A stretch of 64,000 bases of DNA from Ferruginibacter sp. (GCA_014379905.1 JACMKX010000186.1:1-64000); one strand, 5' to 3'; shown: positions 33,415 through 42,980, counted from the first letter of the stretch. Translations and numbers: made by a program. The notes: generated by a model not told the origin, from the sequence alone.

Positions 33415-34632
33415 TTATGGATATAATAAGTTAGCTCTTAAGCGGTTTGCTTTTTCACCCGCCAGTGCTGTCATTTTTTCTTTACAGTTCCTGCAATTAA
33501 ATTGAATGGCCGCATTTTGCAACAGGAAAAAAGCCTGCTCATATTCATACGGTTTTATCTGCGGGTACTGCCATTCTTTTTCTTTGATAAAAAACGGGTA
33601 AGCAGTTTCAAATGCTTTTTTTAAGGAAGCGCCCGAAGGGGTTACCCGGTTCCACAGATCCTCATCGGTACGTGTAGCCATTTGAGCAATATTGAAAAAT
33701 GCTTCCATTACAAAGGAGGTATAATGCAACGAGATGGTTCTTTCCAGTTCCTTTGGAAAATAGCCGTTTGCATCCAGTTGCTTATCCAGCCTGCCTGCAG
33801 CGTTCAATACAATTTTATTTGCCAGTGTTTTATCCGAAATAAATAAAGCCATGGATAAACGTTGTGCATCGTACCAGGCGCCATGATTGTTATCGGCATT
33901 CATTTCGTCTGTGCCGATCTTACTGGTTTGCATCCAGTTTAAAAAAGCAGTAAACCAATCCTTCATGCCCTGCTGATGTTTTGTTGTCCAGCTTTTGGAG
34001 CCTTTCAACAATCCTATGGCATCCACCAGTTTTACAAAATGACGGGAGTCTATCATGCCAGCTCCCCTGCCTGTATTTTGCCCTTTGATGGCCTGGCCAT
34101 AATTTAAATTGGGATTCATCCGGGTGGCAGTGTCTAAAAACCAAACCTGCATTAATTTAGCTGCATGGTCTGCGTATTTTCTTTCGCCTGAAAAATAATA
34201 AGCCAGTGCGAGCGTGTGTACTTCACCGCAAAGTTTTGGCATATACTCCTTGTCTTTATATTCTTTTACTTCCGGGTTTGTTTGCCCGTCTTTTCTTACA
34301 TAGGGCAATCCATCTTTTGTAGCCGGATTGGGCCAATGGTATGGAGCCAGGCTCATGTAATCATGCTTGTCCCCGCTGGGTGGTACATTTTTTTTCTCTG
34401 TTACACTTACCGGGCCCCATAGTAATGCTTTGTCGGCATCCTTCAACAATAGTTTATAGGATGCAGACAGTTCAGGATCATTGGCATTTATCCTGCGTTT
34501 GTTGTTCTCCAGTGTTGTTGCATCCAGTGCAAATACAGCCGGTTCATTATTTTGCATGTAAGCTTTTGAAACACTACATGCCATGAAGGAGGAAACAAAA
34601 AACAGGAATAGTATTTTTTTAACAGGTTTCAT
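33415..34632 (-). CDS. alginate-lyase-domain lipoprotein (PF05426 type)
   Basis: The 405-aa lipoprotein has lipobox FMAC (Cys19). The helical toroid domain shows DYMSLAPYHWPNPATKDGLPYVRKDGQTNPE, LALAYYFSGERKYADHAAKLMQVWFLD and NADNNHGAWYDAQRLSMALF, which fit the Alginate_lyase domain shared by PL5 and PL38-like enzymes. Near-motif NNHGAWYDAQ would carry the Asn/His/Tyr catalytic set. It probably acts in the periplasm or on the surface, cutting alginate or related polyuronates. Its ATG overlaps the stop of the large T9SS gene (TAATG). Exact PL family is not assigned. Confidence 0.88.
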   Translation of the reverse strand: MKPVKKILFLFFVSSFMACSVSKAYMQNNEPAVFALDATTLENNKRRINANDPELSASYKLLLKDADKALLWGPVSVTEKKNVPPSGDKHDYMSLAPYHWPNPATKDGLPYVRKDGQTNPEVKEYKDKEYMPKLCGEVHTLALAYYFSGERKYADHAAKLMQVWFLDTATRMNPNLNYGQAIKGQNTGRGAGMIDSRHFVKLVDAIGLLKGSKSWTTKHQQGMKDWFTAFLNWMQTSKIGTDEMNADNNHGAWYDAQRLSMALFISDKTLANKIVLNAAGRLDKQLDANGYFPKELERTISLHYTSFVMEAFFNIAQMATRTDEDLWNRVTPSGASLKKAFETAYPFFIKEKEWQYPQIKPYEYEQAFFLLQNAAIQFNCRNCKEKMTALAGEKANRLRANLLYP

Positions 34633-37600
34633 TATCGTATAATTGAAATTGTTTTTATAAGATCAACTCCATTTCCTTTTATAGCCACTGCATACGCACC
34701 ATTTGGAATACCGGTGAGATCTATTTCAGTATTGATAAAACCTCTCGGCATAAACAGGTTTTTCTTTCTCAGCAAGCGGCCGCCCATATCATAGAGGTAC
34801 ACATCTGCAAGTGCAGGTTTTTGTGAGTAAGTGCGTACATTTAAATTTCCTGCAGCATTTACAAATAAATAGAGGTATCGCCGCGTTGTATCACTCGCTG
34901 GTAAAACAGTGAGCCTGCCGGGTACATAAATAAAATTATAATTCTGTGATATGCCGCCGCCTGGTGTTAATGTATAATAGCCCGGCGCCGAATTGGTTTG
35001 AGCAGTTGTGGTAACTACAGGTGCTGTTGTAAGATTGCCAGCCGTTTCTCCCAATACAAAACCGGTATAGGTAACGGTAAAATCAGGGTTAGGTGTTTGC
35101 TCAATTTTTACAGTATCTCTTACTCTCACGGTAAGGGCTACCTTATTTACGGTTAAAGTTCTTACTACATTGGTTGCAGCAAAATAGCCATCGCTGCCTG
35201 CCTGCGATGCGGTAATATCTGTGGTTCCGGCTCCTGTTATATGAACAACATTTCCTGCAACCGTTGCTACCGAAACATTGCTGCTCGTGTATACAATAGG
35301 TATGGTATTATTGGTACTGCTGGCAGTAAGCATAAAATCAGCATTGCCATAATTTTTTGCCGTTAATATATTGAACGTAATGGTTTGATTTTGTTTTGCC
35401 AGGATGGTCAATGAATCATTTACAAAACTAACAGTGTAATTAGCCGCAGTTGCGCCCGAAACGGTGATGGGATATTTGCCCGGGGCCGAATTTTGTACCG
35501 CTGTTGTTGTTAATACAGCAGGTGTTAATAATACTGCAGGTGTTTCGCCCAATACAAAGCCACTATACGTTGCCGTTAGTAAGGGGTTTGGAAGCAATTC
35601 AAATTTGGTTTTTGCGTCAGCAGTAATGTTGAGCGCAGCTTTATTTACCGTTAATGGTTTTGTTACACTGGCGGCAGGGTAAAATCCATCGCTGGCCTGT
35701 GATGCAGTGATATTAGCGGTGCCTGCCCCTGTAATATGAATAGCATCGGCTATAATGGTTGCTACTGCTGCGTTATCACTCGTGTATGTAATAGGTTGCG
35801 TAGTATTTAAACTGGTTGCACCACCGTTAAAATCTGCATCCCCATAAGTTTTTGGAAGCAGGTTGTTGAATACAAACGGATCAACCTGGGCTACTGAACC
35901 AATACCATAAGATCCGGAACCTGGCACAATGGTGCGTGCTGTGTCATTTATATTATCTCCAGGCGCAAGAGGTGCACTCCACAATGTGCCCGTATTTTCT
36001 ATGATCCCGATGTCTGATCCGGGTAATGATGAAAAAGCAGTTCCCTCCAGAGGGCTGGCCCATGCCAGTTTCAAACCAATGGGACCAGACCCGTTGGTGC
36101 GGTTAATATTCCACACTGCATTTACAACAGTTTGTTGCTGTAAGGTAGTAAAGGGTGTTCCGCTTATTAAACCGTTGGCGGTAATGCCTTCAAATACGGA
36201 TATGTTGAGATCATTTGTTTGAATGGGGTCGAGTGTTGCCGGGAGGTAATTGTTTGGTGTACCTACTGGAATCACAGCTTCATTTAAACCATCGTATTTT
36301 ATCAATGCCTGTGTACCTGTTGTTGTATTATATCCTGTAACAATATAATTCGCAGAACCAAAACTACCTGTAATACCGGCACCTGTTAAAATATGTAAAG
36401 TATCCAACGGCCTCAGTGTAAATTTTCCGTTTATACCAACATGTTGCGAAACAGAAAGATTGGTATTGGCGGTAACAGCTGCATTGATATCAGTAAAGCC
36501 TGTAACAGTTGTTATGGAGGCCGAGCCTGTTGAAATACCAAATGGTTTGGTAGTGGCTCCGTTTATGATATAATTTATGTTATTTTCAAAAGAGTGATTG
36601 CCTGCAACAATAACAGATCCCGTGGCTGCATCAAAACCATTGGCGTTGGATGTTGTTAATATTGCACCGGTTGAGTTCGCTGTTATCGCAACACCTGTGG
36701 CAGTAGCAGTTAATGCATTTGATATATAAATCGTATCCCCTGTTGTAGAAACAGAAATAATGGAGGTATTTGCAGCGATACCGGCGCCACTAATCAAATA
36801 TCCCCTCATCCCGATAGAAATACCGCTGTTGCCGGTGATGATATAATTTCCTGTAACAGTATTACCCGTTGCGTTTACTGCTGCATTTATCCCTTCGGCA
36901 TTAAAGGTTGATGATCCTGTTACCTGGCTGGAATTAAAATTTATTTTGCCTAATACATTAACAATATTATCTGCTTCGATATTTTTTGCCAAAGAAACAT
37001 CGGCATTGTTTGCTATGATAATGCCTGCCGGGTGTAATGTTCCGGCTCCGGATATAGTTTGGGGAGCCGCGCCGCATAACATTAATTCATTGCCGGAGGC
37101 AGCTGGCGAAGTAAGATTACCATTCATAGTAATATTCCCCATCACAGCTGTTTGCCCGGAAGTATGCGTTATAAAATTACAACCTGCATCAATATTTAAA
37201 TTATTGATGCGATATACAGGCCCGTCAGCCGTAAGTGTAGCGCCGTCTTCAACACTAATATTTCCAAAACTCCTGCGGTTTAAAAAAGATCCACTGCCAT
37301 TATTTGCCCGGTGATGATAAGTACTGCCCGGCTCAAAAACAATGGCTGTAAAAGTCGAGTTGTTGGCAACAGGACTATATCCACCCTCATAATATAAATG
37401 AGATCCATTTTCAAACACTACCCATTTTTCTGTTGACTGGCTATTGCTTCCAAATGCATAAGAAGAGGAAGCAGAAGTAATATTAGTGGTAAAGCTGGAA
37501 CCACTGGTAAACCTGAAAGAACCAGGAGTGCCTGTTAATGTATTGTCGAACCTTGCCTGTAAAGGAGTGATCATACGCAACGAACCACTCACTCTTCCTG

Positions 37601-38042
37601 TGGTATTACCCGCCATAGCAAACCTTAAACTACCTGTTTGAGAAATTAATCCAAGAGAACTTCCGGCTTCAATAACAAAATCTTCTCCTGCGCCGCCATT
37701 CAGGTTAAAAGTGCTCGTTCCAGCAGTTGCCCTGATAAAAGTGGCACTGGCATTGTTTATAAACTTTATTTGTGCACATGTAATACCACCATTTCCTAAC
37801 ACCGCAACGGTACCGGTAGCCGGGGTAGCCCCTCCCACGTTAGTGCCATCAAATATTAAAATATCTGATGGGTCAGACGAGGAAGCCCTGCTACTGCCCG
37901 ATCCGTTCAGCGCCGTATTCCAGTTGGTTCCGATAGTAATGCTGGTGGTAGGCGTTGTACCGCCAACCCAATAATAAGTTGTCTGCCCATATATAATACC
38001 GGCCGATAACATCATGAACATAGTAAATAAAATTCTTTTCAT
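34632..38042 (-). CDS. large MBG-domain T9SS surface protein of the alginate locus
   Basis: The start at 38042 (MKRILFTMFMMLSAGIIYGQ, signal peptide) is preferred to the track's 38051. The 1136-aa protein opens with TTYYWVGGTTPTTSITIGTNWNT, paralogous to the N-terminus of the 23519-26227 product. Both also share the segments DGPVYRI(N/D)NL and FITHTSGQT. From about residue 740, MBG-type beta modules repeat (NLLPKTYGDADFNGGA, LTAKNYGNADFMLTA, FELLPNPLLTATYSGFVLGETP and IEQTPNPDFTVTYTGFVLGETAG). A type-A sorting domain ends the protein (VYLYDMGGRLLRKKNL). It is a rigid surface fibre by architecture; the function is unproven. Confidence 0.85.
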   Translation of the reverse strand: MKRILFTMFMMLSAGIIYGQTTYYWVGGTTPTTSITIGTNWNTALNGSGSSRASSSDPSDILIFDGTNVGGATPATGTVAVLGNGGITCAQIKFINNASATFIRATAGTSTFNLNGGAGEDFVIEAGSSLGLISQTGSLRFAMAGNTTGRVSGSLRMITPLQARFDNTLTGTPGSFRFTSGSSFTTNITSASSSYAFGSNSQSTEKWVVFENGSHLYYEGGYSPVANNSTFTAIVFEPGSTYHHRANNGSGSFLNRRSFGNISVEDGATLTADGPVYRINNLNIDAGCNFITHTSGQTAVMGNITMNGNLTSPAASGNELMLCGAAPQTISGAGTLHPAGIIIANNADVSLAKNIEADNIVNVLGKINFNSSQVTGSSTFNAEGINAAVNATGNTVTGNYIITGNSGISIGMRGYLISGAGIAANTSIISVSTTGDTIYISNALTATATGVAITANSTGAILTTSNANGFDAATGSVIVAGNHSFENNINYIINGATTKPFGISTGSASITTVTGFTDINAAVTANTNLSVSQHVGINGKFTLRPLDTLHILTGAGITGSFGSANYIVTGYNTTTGTQALIKYDGLNEAVIPVGTPNNYLPATLDPIQTNDLNISVFEGITANGLISGTPFTTLQQQTVVNAVWNINRTNGSGPIGLKLAWASPLEGTAFSSLPGSDIGIIENTGTLWSAPLAPGDNINDTARTIVPGSGSYGIGSVAQVDPFVFNNLLPKTYGDADFNGGATSLNTTQPITYTSDNAAVATIIADAIHITGAGTANITASQASDGFYPAASVTKPLTVNKAALNITADAKTKFELLPNPLLTATYSGFVLGETPAVLLTPAVLTTTAVQNSAPGKYPITVSGATAANYTVSFVNDSLTILAKQNQTITFNILTAKNYGNADFMLTASSTNNTIPIVYTSSNVSVATVAGNVVHITGAGTTDITASQAGSDGYFAATNVVRTLTVNKVALTVRVRDTVKIEQTPNPDFTVTYTGFVLGETAGNLTTAPVVTTTAQTNSAPGYYTLTPGGGISQNYNFIYVPGRLTVLPASDTTRRYLYLFVNAAGNLNVRTYSQKPALADVYLYDMGGRLLRKKNLFMPRGFINTEIDLTGIPNGAYAVAIKGNGVDLIKTISIIR

Positions 38043-38074
38043 ATAGCGCAAGGTTTTAATCGAAATAATCAGGA

Positions 38075-39394
38075 TTAGATATCCGTTTGTTTTTTACTAA
38101 CAATAAATGTGATGCACAACCAGGCAACCGGAACCAGCAAAGCCCCGAGTACAAAAAAACTAGTGTAGCTTGTTTTGGTTAATACAGGAACCAGCCAGGT
38201 TACTATGAGTGTACCGAGTACGGCAGAAGTGCCGCTCATGCCTGCAACGGTGCCAACATTTTTTCCATGAAAATAATCGCCGGGTAATGTTTGCAGGTTA
38301 TTGATAAGAAACTGGAAGCCAAACATGGTGGCGCTAATCAATGCAATGGCAATAGCCGGTTGCTCTTTCAGCTGATCTATATAATAGGCCGTAATGGAAA
38401 GCGACAGCAACATGATAATGCTGCCGATGGTGATCGCATTTTTTCTTGCCCCTACAGGCGCTGCCGATTTTTTTATGAGGCGTGCAGCATACAAACCGCC
38501 GGTTATGCCTCCGATGGCTGCGAACACATAAGGAACCCATCCAAACACGCCTACCCCGGCAAGGTCTAAGTTGAAATTTTCTTTCAGCAAATAAGGCAGC
38601 CAGGTAACAAACATCCACCATACAGGATCTATAAAAAACCTGGAAATAATAACCCCCCAGGTGTTTTTAAATTGCAATAATTCTTTCCAGGAATATACTT
38701 TTGTTTCAACAGGGGAAAGTGGTTTTTTAACCGTTGCCGAAGCAACGTTTTCTCCACTGTCATCAGAGATGCCAAGGATGTGCTGTTTTTCTTCTTCTGT
38801 TATCCACGGATGTTTATCAGGCGTTCCTTTATTAATGATAAGCCATGGAATAATCCATAATAAACCCAGGACGGCTATGCCTAAAAAGGTCATCTTCCAT
38901 CCAAAGGCAATGTTCAGGTAAACAATAAAAGGTATAGCGATTACATTACCAACGGAGGCACTGGCGCCAAAAATACCCTGGGCAATCCCTCTTTCTTTTG
39001 CCGGAAACCACTCTGCATTGCTTTTAGCAGCACCCGGCCAGTTTCCTGCTTCACTGATGCCAAGAAAAAAGCGAAATACGCTAAAAGAAGCCAGGCCCCT
39101 CGCGGCAGCATGCAGCCCGATTGAAATACTCCAGCCCACAATTGATATTACAAATCCAATCCTGGTTCCAACGGCATCCATTAGTTTGCCTGTAACCGTT
39201 TGCCCGATCGCATAAGCGATCATAAAAAATGTGGTGATGAGTTTGAGTGCATCTTTACCATCTGCTTCTGCAATGCCAAAATCTTTATGAATGAAAGGCC
39301 ACAGGACATTCACTGCCGTACGATCAATATAATTTATGATCGTAGCCAAAGCAATCATGCTTATGATATACCACCTTAGTCCTTTGATCTTCAT
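38075..39394 (-). CDS. MFS hexuronate-type transporter
   Basis: The 439-aa protein has about 12 membrane segments. The anion:cation symporter/ExuT-like signatures are ATIINYIDRTAVNVLWPFIHKDFG (segment 1), IGQTVTGKLMDAVGTRIGF and FRFFLGISEAGNWPGAAKSNAEWFPAKERGIAQGIF. This subgroup carries hexuronates and related acids. In this locus it most likely brings unsaturated uronate or DEH from the periplasm to the cytoplasm. It lies 32 nt before the start of the large MBG protein gene and follows the kdgF-like gene after a duplicated 52-bp repeat. Confidence 0.92.
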   Translation of the reverse strand: MKIKGLRWYIISMIALATIINYIDRTAVNVLWPFIHKDFGIAEADGKDALKLITTFFMIAYAIGQTVTGKLMDAVGTRIGFVISIVGWSISIGLHAAARGLASFSVFRFFLGISEAGNWPGAAKSNAEWFPAKERGIAQGIFGASASVGNVIAIPFIVYLNIAFGWKMTFLGIAVLGLLWIIPWLIINKGTPDKHPWITEEEKQHILGISDDSGENVASATVKKPLSPVETKVYSWKELLQFKNTWGVIISRFFIDPVWWMFVTWLPYLLKENFNLDLAGVGVFGWVPYVFAAIGGITGGLYAARLIKKSAAPVGARKNAITIGSIIMLLSLSITAYYIDQLKEQPAIAIALISATMFGFQFLINNLQTLPGDYFHGKNVGTVAGMSGTSAVLGTLIVTWLVPVLTKTSYTSFFVLGALLVPVAWLCITFIVSKKQTDI

Positions 39395-39428
39395 TATTGT
39401 TTATTAAATATTCGTTCTTTTAAACACT

Positions 39429-39544
39429 GCCTTCGACAAGCTCAGGCTCACAGCTATCTATTGTGAATAAAATCTTCCCTCTTTTAAAAATCGCCTTCGA
39501 CAAGCTCAGGCTGACAACTATTTAGTATCAATAAAATCTTCCCT
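39429..39544. repeat. tandem duplication of a REP-like element with the kdgF 3' end
   Basis: Two 52-bp copies at 39429-39480 and 39493-39544 differ at six positions. Each begins with GCCTTCGACAAGCTCAGGCT, which holds GCCT/AGGC arms. The second copy contains the kdgF stop and last codons (AATAAAATCTTCCCT on the plus strand); the first carries the same coding tail as a non-coding remnant. The core resembles a dispersed intergenic repeat common in many genomes. Confidence 0.85.
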
Positions 39545-39871
39545 TACCGGGCTAAACACATCTATTAGTATACCGGCCTCTATACATACCGCACCATGCC
39601 ACACATTGGTGGGAATAAAGAAAGCGTCTCCGGCTTTCAGTATTTTTTTCTCACCGGCAATTTCAATTTCAAACACACCGCTTTCCACATGAGAGATCTG
39701 CGTGTGATGATGCTGGTGAACATTACCTATGCCGCCGCTTTCAAATGCTACTTTTACCAGCATCAGTCTTTCGTCGTAAGCCATGATCTTTCTTTTTACA
39801 CCACCACCTAAATCCAGCCATGGTATATCTGCATTTTCAATAAATACTTTTACAGCTTCTGTTGTTCCCAT
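39518..39871 (-). CDS. kdgF: KdgF-like cupin (unsaturated uronate linearisation)
   Basis: The 117-aa single-domain cupin has the metal motif NVHQHHHTQISHVESGVFEIEI (about 50-71) and second cupin motif FFIPTNVWHGAVCIEAGILIDVFSPVREDF (about 84-113). The ending DVFSPVREDF is characteristic of KdgF, which speeds conversion of 4,5-unsaturated monouronates from lyase digestion to the linear keto form. It is cytoplasmic by lack of signal peptide. It sits between PL17 and the MFS carrier, where its substrate would enter. Confidence 0.88.
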   Translation of the reverse strand: MGTTEAVKVFIENADIPWLDLGGGVKRKIMAYDERLMLVKVAFESGGIGNVHQHHHTQISHVESGVFEIEIAGEKKILKAGDAFFIPTNVWHGAVCIEAGILIDVFSPVREDFIDTK

Positions 39872-39908
39872 TGTTTTTTTTTAATCAGTTTTAAGAGTTG
39901 GTTGTGGA

Positions 39909-42095
39909 TCAGTTTATTTTTTTGCCATCATAAAACACGCCCACCGGACCTGTCCACGAAAAACCTGCAGCACTGTTTGCCTGCTGTTCATTCATGTTGG
40001 TATTGTGTTGTGCGATGATGAGTTTCTTATTATTCAATTCAATTTCAACTACGATGTAACTGGCATCCTGTTGCAGCACCCTGATATTTTTTACTTCTGC
40101 ATAGGCACCTGCTGAGAATTCGTTGATGGGATCAAAACTGCCGTGGATCTCTGTAACGTTTACGAATAATGCATCTGTGCCTTTTTTGCGAATGATCATA
40201 GCCGGCTCGTGGCGCAAATTAAAATTGGGATCATTGGCGCCGGAACGGGTAAAGAAAACAGTACCGGCTCCCTGCACCAGGGAAGAAATGGTGTAATAGG
40301 TCCTGTTATTCAGCAAGGTCAGTTGCACCAGGCTGTCATTTACAGCTGCTTCTGCTTCTTTCCACAAATGCTGGTACCCATTCTTATTCCCCAATGTTTC
40401 CTGCCTGGCAGCATAGGATTTATATTTTACACTGGTCCATATCAAATCGCCATTATAATGAAAAGGAAGATCATATTGATGTTCGGTAGCAGCCGCAGCA
40501 CTGAACAGGTCTGCAATTACTTTTTTGCCGTCGGGTAATTCGATCATGTAAACGCCTCTTTTCATTGCAATGCCTTTGTAGGCATTATCATCTTTGGCAA
40601 TCACCACCTGTACATTTTTATTTTTTATACTGCTGTATAATTTATCGGCATGAAAATTTTCGGCAACGGCTTCCTTTGCCCCAAAATGGCTGGTTTCATC
40701 AGCCACGAGTGTATTGTGGGCAATGGTTTGTGCTGCATAGGTTTTTGTTTCGGGCAAATAACGGCCACCGTATTTTTGCTCCACCCCTATAAAACGCACG
40801 GCGCCGTAATCGCTTAAAATTTCATTGCCTTTGTCGTACAGGTTATAGTTCAACTTATCGTAGTGGCCATGTGATAATCCATGCGCAGAATACTTATAGA
40901 TAAGCGTGGTCAGTTTTTTACCGCTGCCGCTGCGTAAAATGCTTACGCCGCCTTCGTCTCCATTTTTACCATCGGTAAATTCAACGGTTTTATAAGGAAA
41001 ATAAGCAGGCAGATTTTTATTGGCTGCAATAGCTGCGGCAATACCCACGCCTCCTTTGTTTAACAATACCCTGTTTTGTTTCTCAGCCACATAAAGCAAG
41101 GCATCGTCTTTTCCATAAACATTCCAGGCTACACTGATGGCAGTTACCAGTTCGTTGGTGGTAAAATCCTTTTCTTTCAACGCATCATTCAATGCAAAAA
41201 AAGTTCCGTCAGTATTGGTTTGTTGTAAACCTCCGTCCAGCGCCTTTTTTAGAATGCTGTTGCGGTGCTGGAATATTTTTAATTCCGGTTTCGCATGGTT
41301 GAGTGCCGTTGCAAAAACATAATAAGGAAGCAAAGCGTAGCGTACATAATAAGGTCCTTCGGTGTAATAACCATCAGGCGAAAACAAGCCATCCATTAAA
41401 GCAATGAATCCTGTTTTACCATCTTTTTTAGAACCATACAAAGCCATGTCAACATAATCTTTGTTATTGGTTGCAATACCAACAATACCTATGCCTGCAC
41501 AGGCCCACACTGCGTGGTTGTGTATGAGGTTGAACCAGGAGTTGAGGTCTTTTGTAATAAAATCCACTTCAGGTTTAAAAGCACCGGCTTCAATTATTTT
41601 TCTTTCAGCAGCGGTGATGCTGTGGTACACCAGGTCGTAGGCCATCCCTGTATACACCAGCCAGTTGGCATCATTTAACGCCTGCCAGAAGATACGGCCC
41701 GGTGAACTGCTGGTTGCTTCCGGGTGATTTTTTAAGGTGGGGTTAAGGGCTGCATATTTCAGCAGTATATTTTTGGTAAACGTGGCATATTTTGCTTCGC
41801 CGGTAAGGTTATACAATACACCTGCATTGAACATGAGCATATAATTCTGCTTGTGTTTATCGTGGGTGTATCCCCCGGCGGGGTCTTTTGGAAAAGGCAC
41901 ATCAATGTCTTTACCGAGCCATTTATCTGTATCCTTTTTTATATCGTCGTAGCTTTCTTTAAGCAAAGGATATTTTGCAATATTCTTTTTTACTTCTGCA
42001 GCTTCGGTGGTTGTAAAAAATGTAGCCGGATGCTGCTGTGCAAAAACAGCAGAGCAGCACAATAACAGGCAAAATGTTTTAAGCAATGATAACAT
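39909..42095 (-). CDS. PL17-type oligoalginate lyase (heparinase II/III family)
   Basis: The start at 42095 (MLSLLKTFCLLLCCSAVFAQ, signal peptide) is preferred; the track start at 42224 runs through an intergenic repeat. The 728-aa protein has an N-terminal alpha-toroid (about 25-340) with HNHAVWACAG (Asn193, His194) and GYYTEGPYYVRY (Tyr250), and a C-terminal beta-sheet domain with SHGHYDKLNYNLY. The Asn/His to Tyr spacing of 56-57 residues equals that in the PL17 enzyme Alg17c as I recall it (N201, H202, Y258). PL17 enzymes release monomers exolytically from alginate oligomers in the periplasm. Confidence 0.93.
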   Translation of the reverse strand: MLSLLKTFCLLLCCSAVFAQQHPATFFTTTEAAEVKKNIAKYPLLKESYDDIKKDTDKWLGKDIDVPFPKDPAGGYTHDKHKQNYMLMFNAGVLYNLTGEAKYATFTKNILLKYAALNPTLKNHPEATSSSPGRIFWQALNDANWLVYTGMAYDLVYHSITAAERKIIEAGAFKPEVDFITKDLNSWFNLIHNHAVWACAGIGIVGIATNNKDYVDMALYGSKKDGKTGFIALMDGLFSPDGYYTEGPYYVRYALLPYYVFATALNHAKPELKIFQHRNSILKKALDGGLQQTNTDGTFFALNDALKEKDFTTNELVTAISVAWNVYGKDDALLYVAEKQNRVLLNKGGVGIAAAIAANKNLPAYFPYKTVEFTDGKNGDEGGVSILRSGSGKKLTTLIYKYSAHGLSHGHYDKLNYNLYDKGNEILSDYGAVRFIGVEQKYGGRYLPETKTYAAQTIAHNTLVADETSHFGAKEAVAENFHADKLYSSIKNKNVQVVIAKDDNAYKGIAMKRGVYMIELPDGKKVIADLFSAAAATEHQYDLPFHYNGDLIWTSVKYKSYAARQETLGNKNGYQHLWKEAEAAVNDSLVQLTLLNNRTYYTISSLVQGAGTVFFTRSGANDPNFNLRHEPAMIIRKKGTDALFVNVTEIHGSFDPINEFSAGAYAEVKNIRVLQQDASYIVVEIELNNKKLIIAQHNTNMNEQQANSAAGFSWTGPVGVFYDGKKIN

Positions 42096-42134
42096 ATATA
42101 GCAAATTCAATCTTTTAAGCACTGATTTTTTAAG

Positions 42135-42165
42135 CACGAATTCCCAGGCACGAATTACACGAATT
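42135..42165. repeat. CACGAATT dispersed repeat (SDR-PL17 gap)
   Basis: CACGAATT, GGCACGAATTACACGAATT units occupy the 129-nt spacer between the SDR and PL17 genes. They match the family at 20219 and 21557. Confidence 0.7.
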
Positions 42166-42224
42166 AAAACCAATTCAAATTCGCGTTTGAACCTTTGAAC
42201 TGTTGAACTGTTGAGCTGTGACAT

Positions 42225-42980
42225 CTACGCAAAATAAGTTCCCCCATTGATCTCCACACTTTCCCCGTTGATGAATGAAGAACTATTTCCTGCCAGGTAC
42301 AATACCAGGTCTCCTACTTCACCCGCTTCGCCTTCTCTTCTCAGCGGCGTAGCCGCTGCCACATTGGTTCTCACTTCTGGTTTGGTGAACGTGTTGTGAA
42401 AAGTAGTATTGATCATACCCGGGGAAATGCAATTCACCCTGATGCCTTTGGGGCCGAGTTCTTTTGCCAGCCCACGGGTAAGGGTTAGTACCCCGCCTTT
42501 TGCAGCAGCGTAAGCCAAGGCTCCAAATCCGCCACCATCTCTTGCAGCCTGCGAACTAAAGTTTACAATGGCACCGCCCTCTGTCATAAAGGGAGCAACT
42601 GCTTTTGTAACCAGGTAAACAGATTTAAAGTTTACCTCTATCACTGCATCCCAAAATGCTTCATCCAAATCAGGTAATTGTTTACGGCCCATTAAACCAC
42701 CGGCAACATTCACTAAAATGTGTATGGTGTTTCCAAAGGCTGCTGTGCAGCTGTCTATTAAATTTTTAACGGCTTCACTTTTGGTAACATCTGCCTGTAC
42801 AGCGATGGCTTCCCCGCCTGCTGCCTTTATCATGGCCACTGTTTCATTTGCCTGCTCTTGGTTATGCAAATAATTTACACAAACTTTTGCTCCGGCTGCA
42901 GCCAATTTTACAGATGCGGCACGGCCAATATCACGGGCTCCGCCTGTTACAATAGCTATTTTTCCTTTGAGATCACTCAT
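42225..42980 (-). CDS. SDR oxidoreductase, probable DEH reductase
   Basis: The start at 42980 (MSDLKGKIAIVTGGARDIGR) gives the normal 251-aa SDR; the track's 43097 adds a spurious 39 residues. The NAD(P)-binding motif TGGARDIGRAAS, NVAGG, active-site Ser in NFSSQAARDGGG and the YAAAK catalytic Tyr-Lys are present. A C-terminal VEINGGTYFA follows the usual DGG-type end. In alginate loci SDRs of this kind reduce 4-deoxy-L-erythro-5-hexoseulose uronate (DEH) to KDG. That role is inferred from context; a KduD-like dehydrogenase is the alternative. It is the first minus-strand gene facing the operator. Confidence 0.87.
   Translation of the reverse strand: MSDLKGKIAIVTGGARDIGRAASVKLAAAGAKVCVNYLHNQEQANETVAMIKAAGGEAIAVQADVTKSEAVKNLIDSCTAAFGNTIHILVNVAGGLMGRKQLPDLDEAFWDAVIEVNFKSVYLVTKAVAPFMTEGGAIVNFSSQAARDGGGFGALAYAAAKGGVLTLTRGLAKELGPKGIRVNCISPGMINTTFHNTFTKPEVRTNVAAATPLRREGEAGEVGDLVLYLAGNSSSFINGESVEINGGTYFA

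Noticed and set aside
40140-40170. Second LacI operator (GTAACGTTTAC) inside PL17
   Set aside because: It has an extra base in the centre and lies in coding sequence, so it is probably a chance match.
42096-42224. Longest start of the PL17 gene at 42224
   Set aside because: The extra 43 residues are translated from the CACGAATT intergenic repeat and would bury the signal peptide; the ATG at 42095 gives a clean signal peptide.
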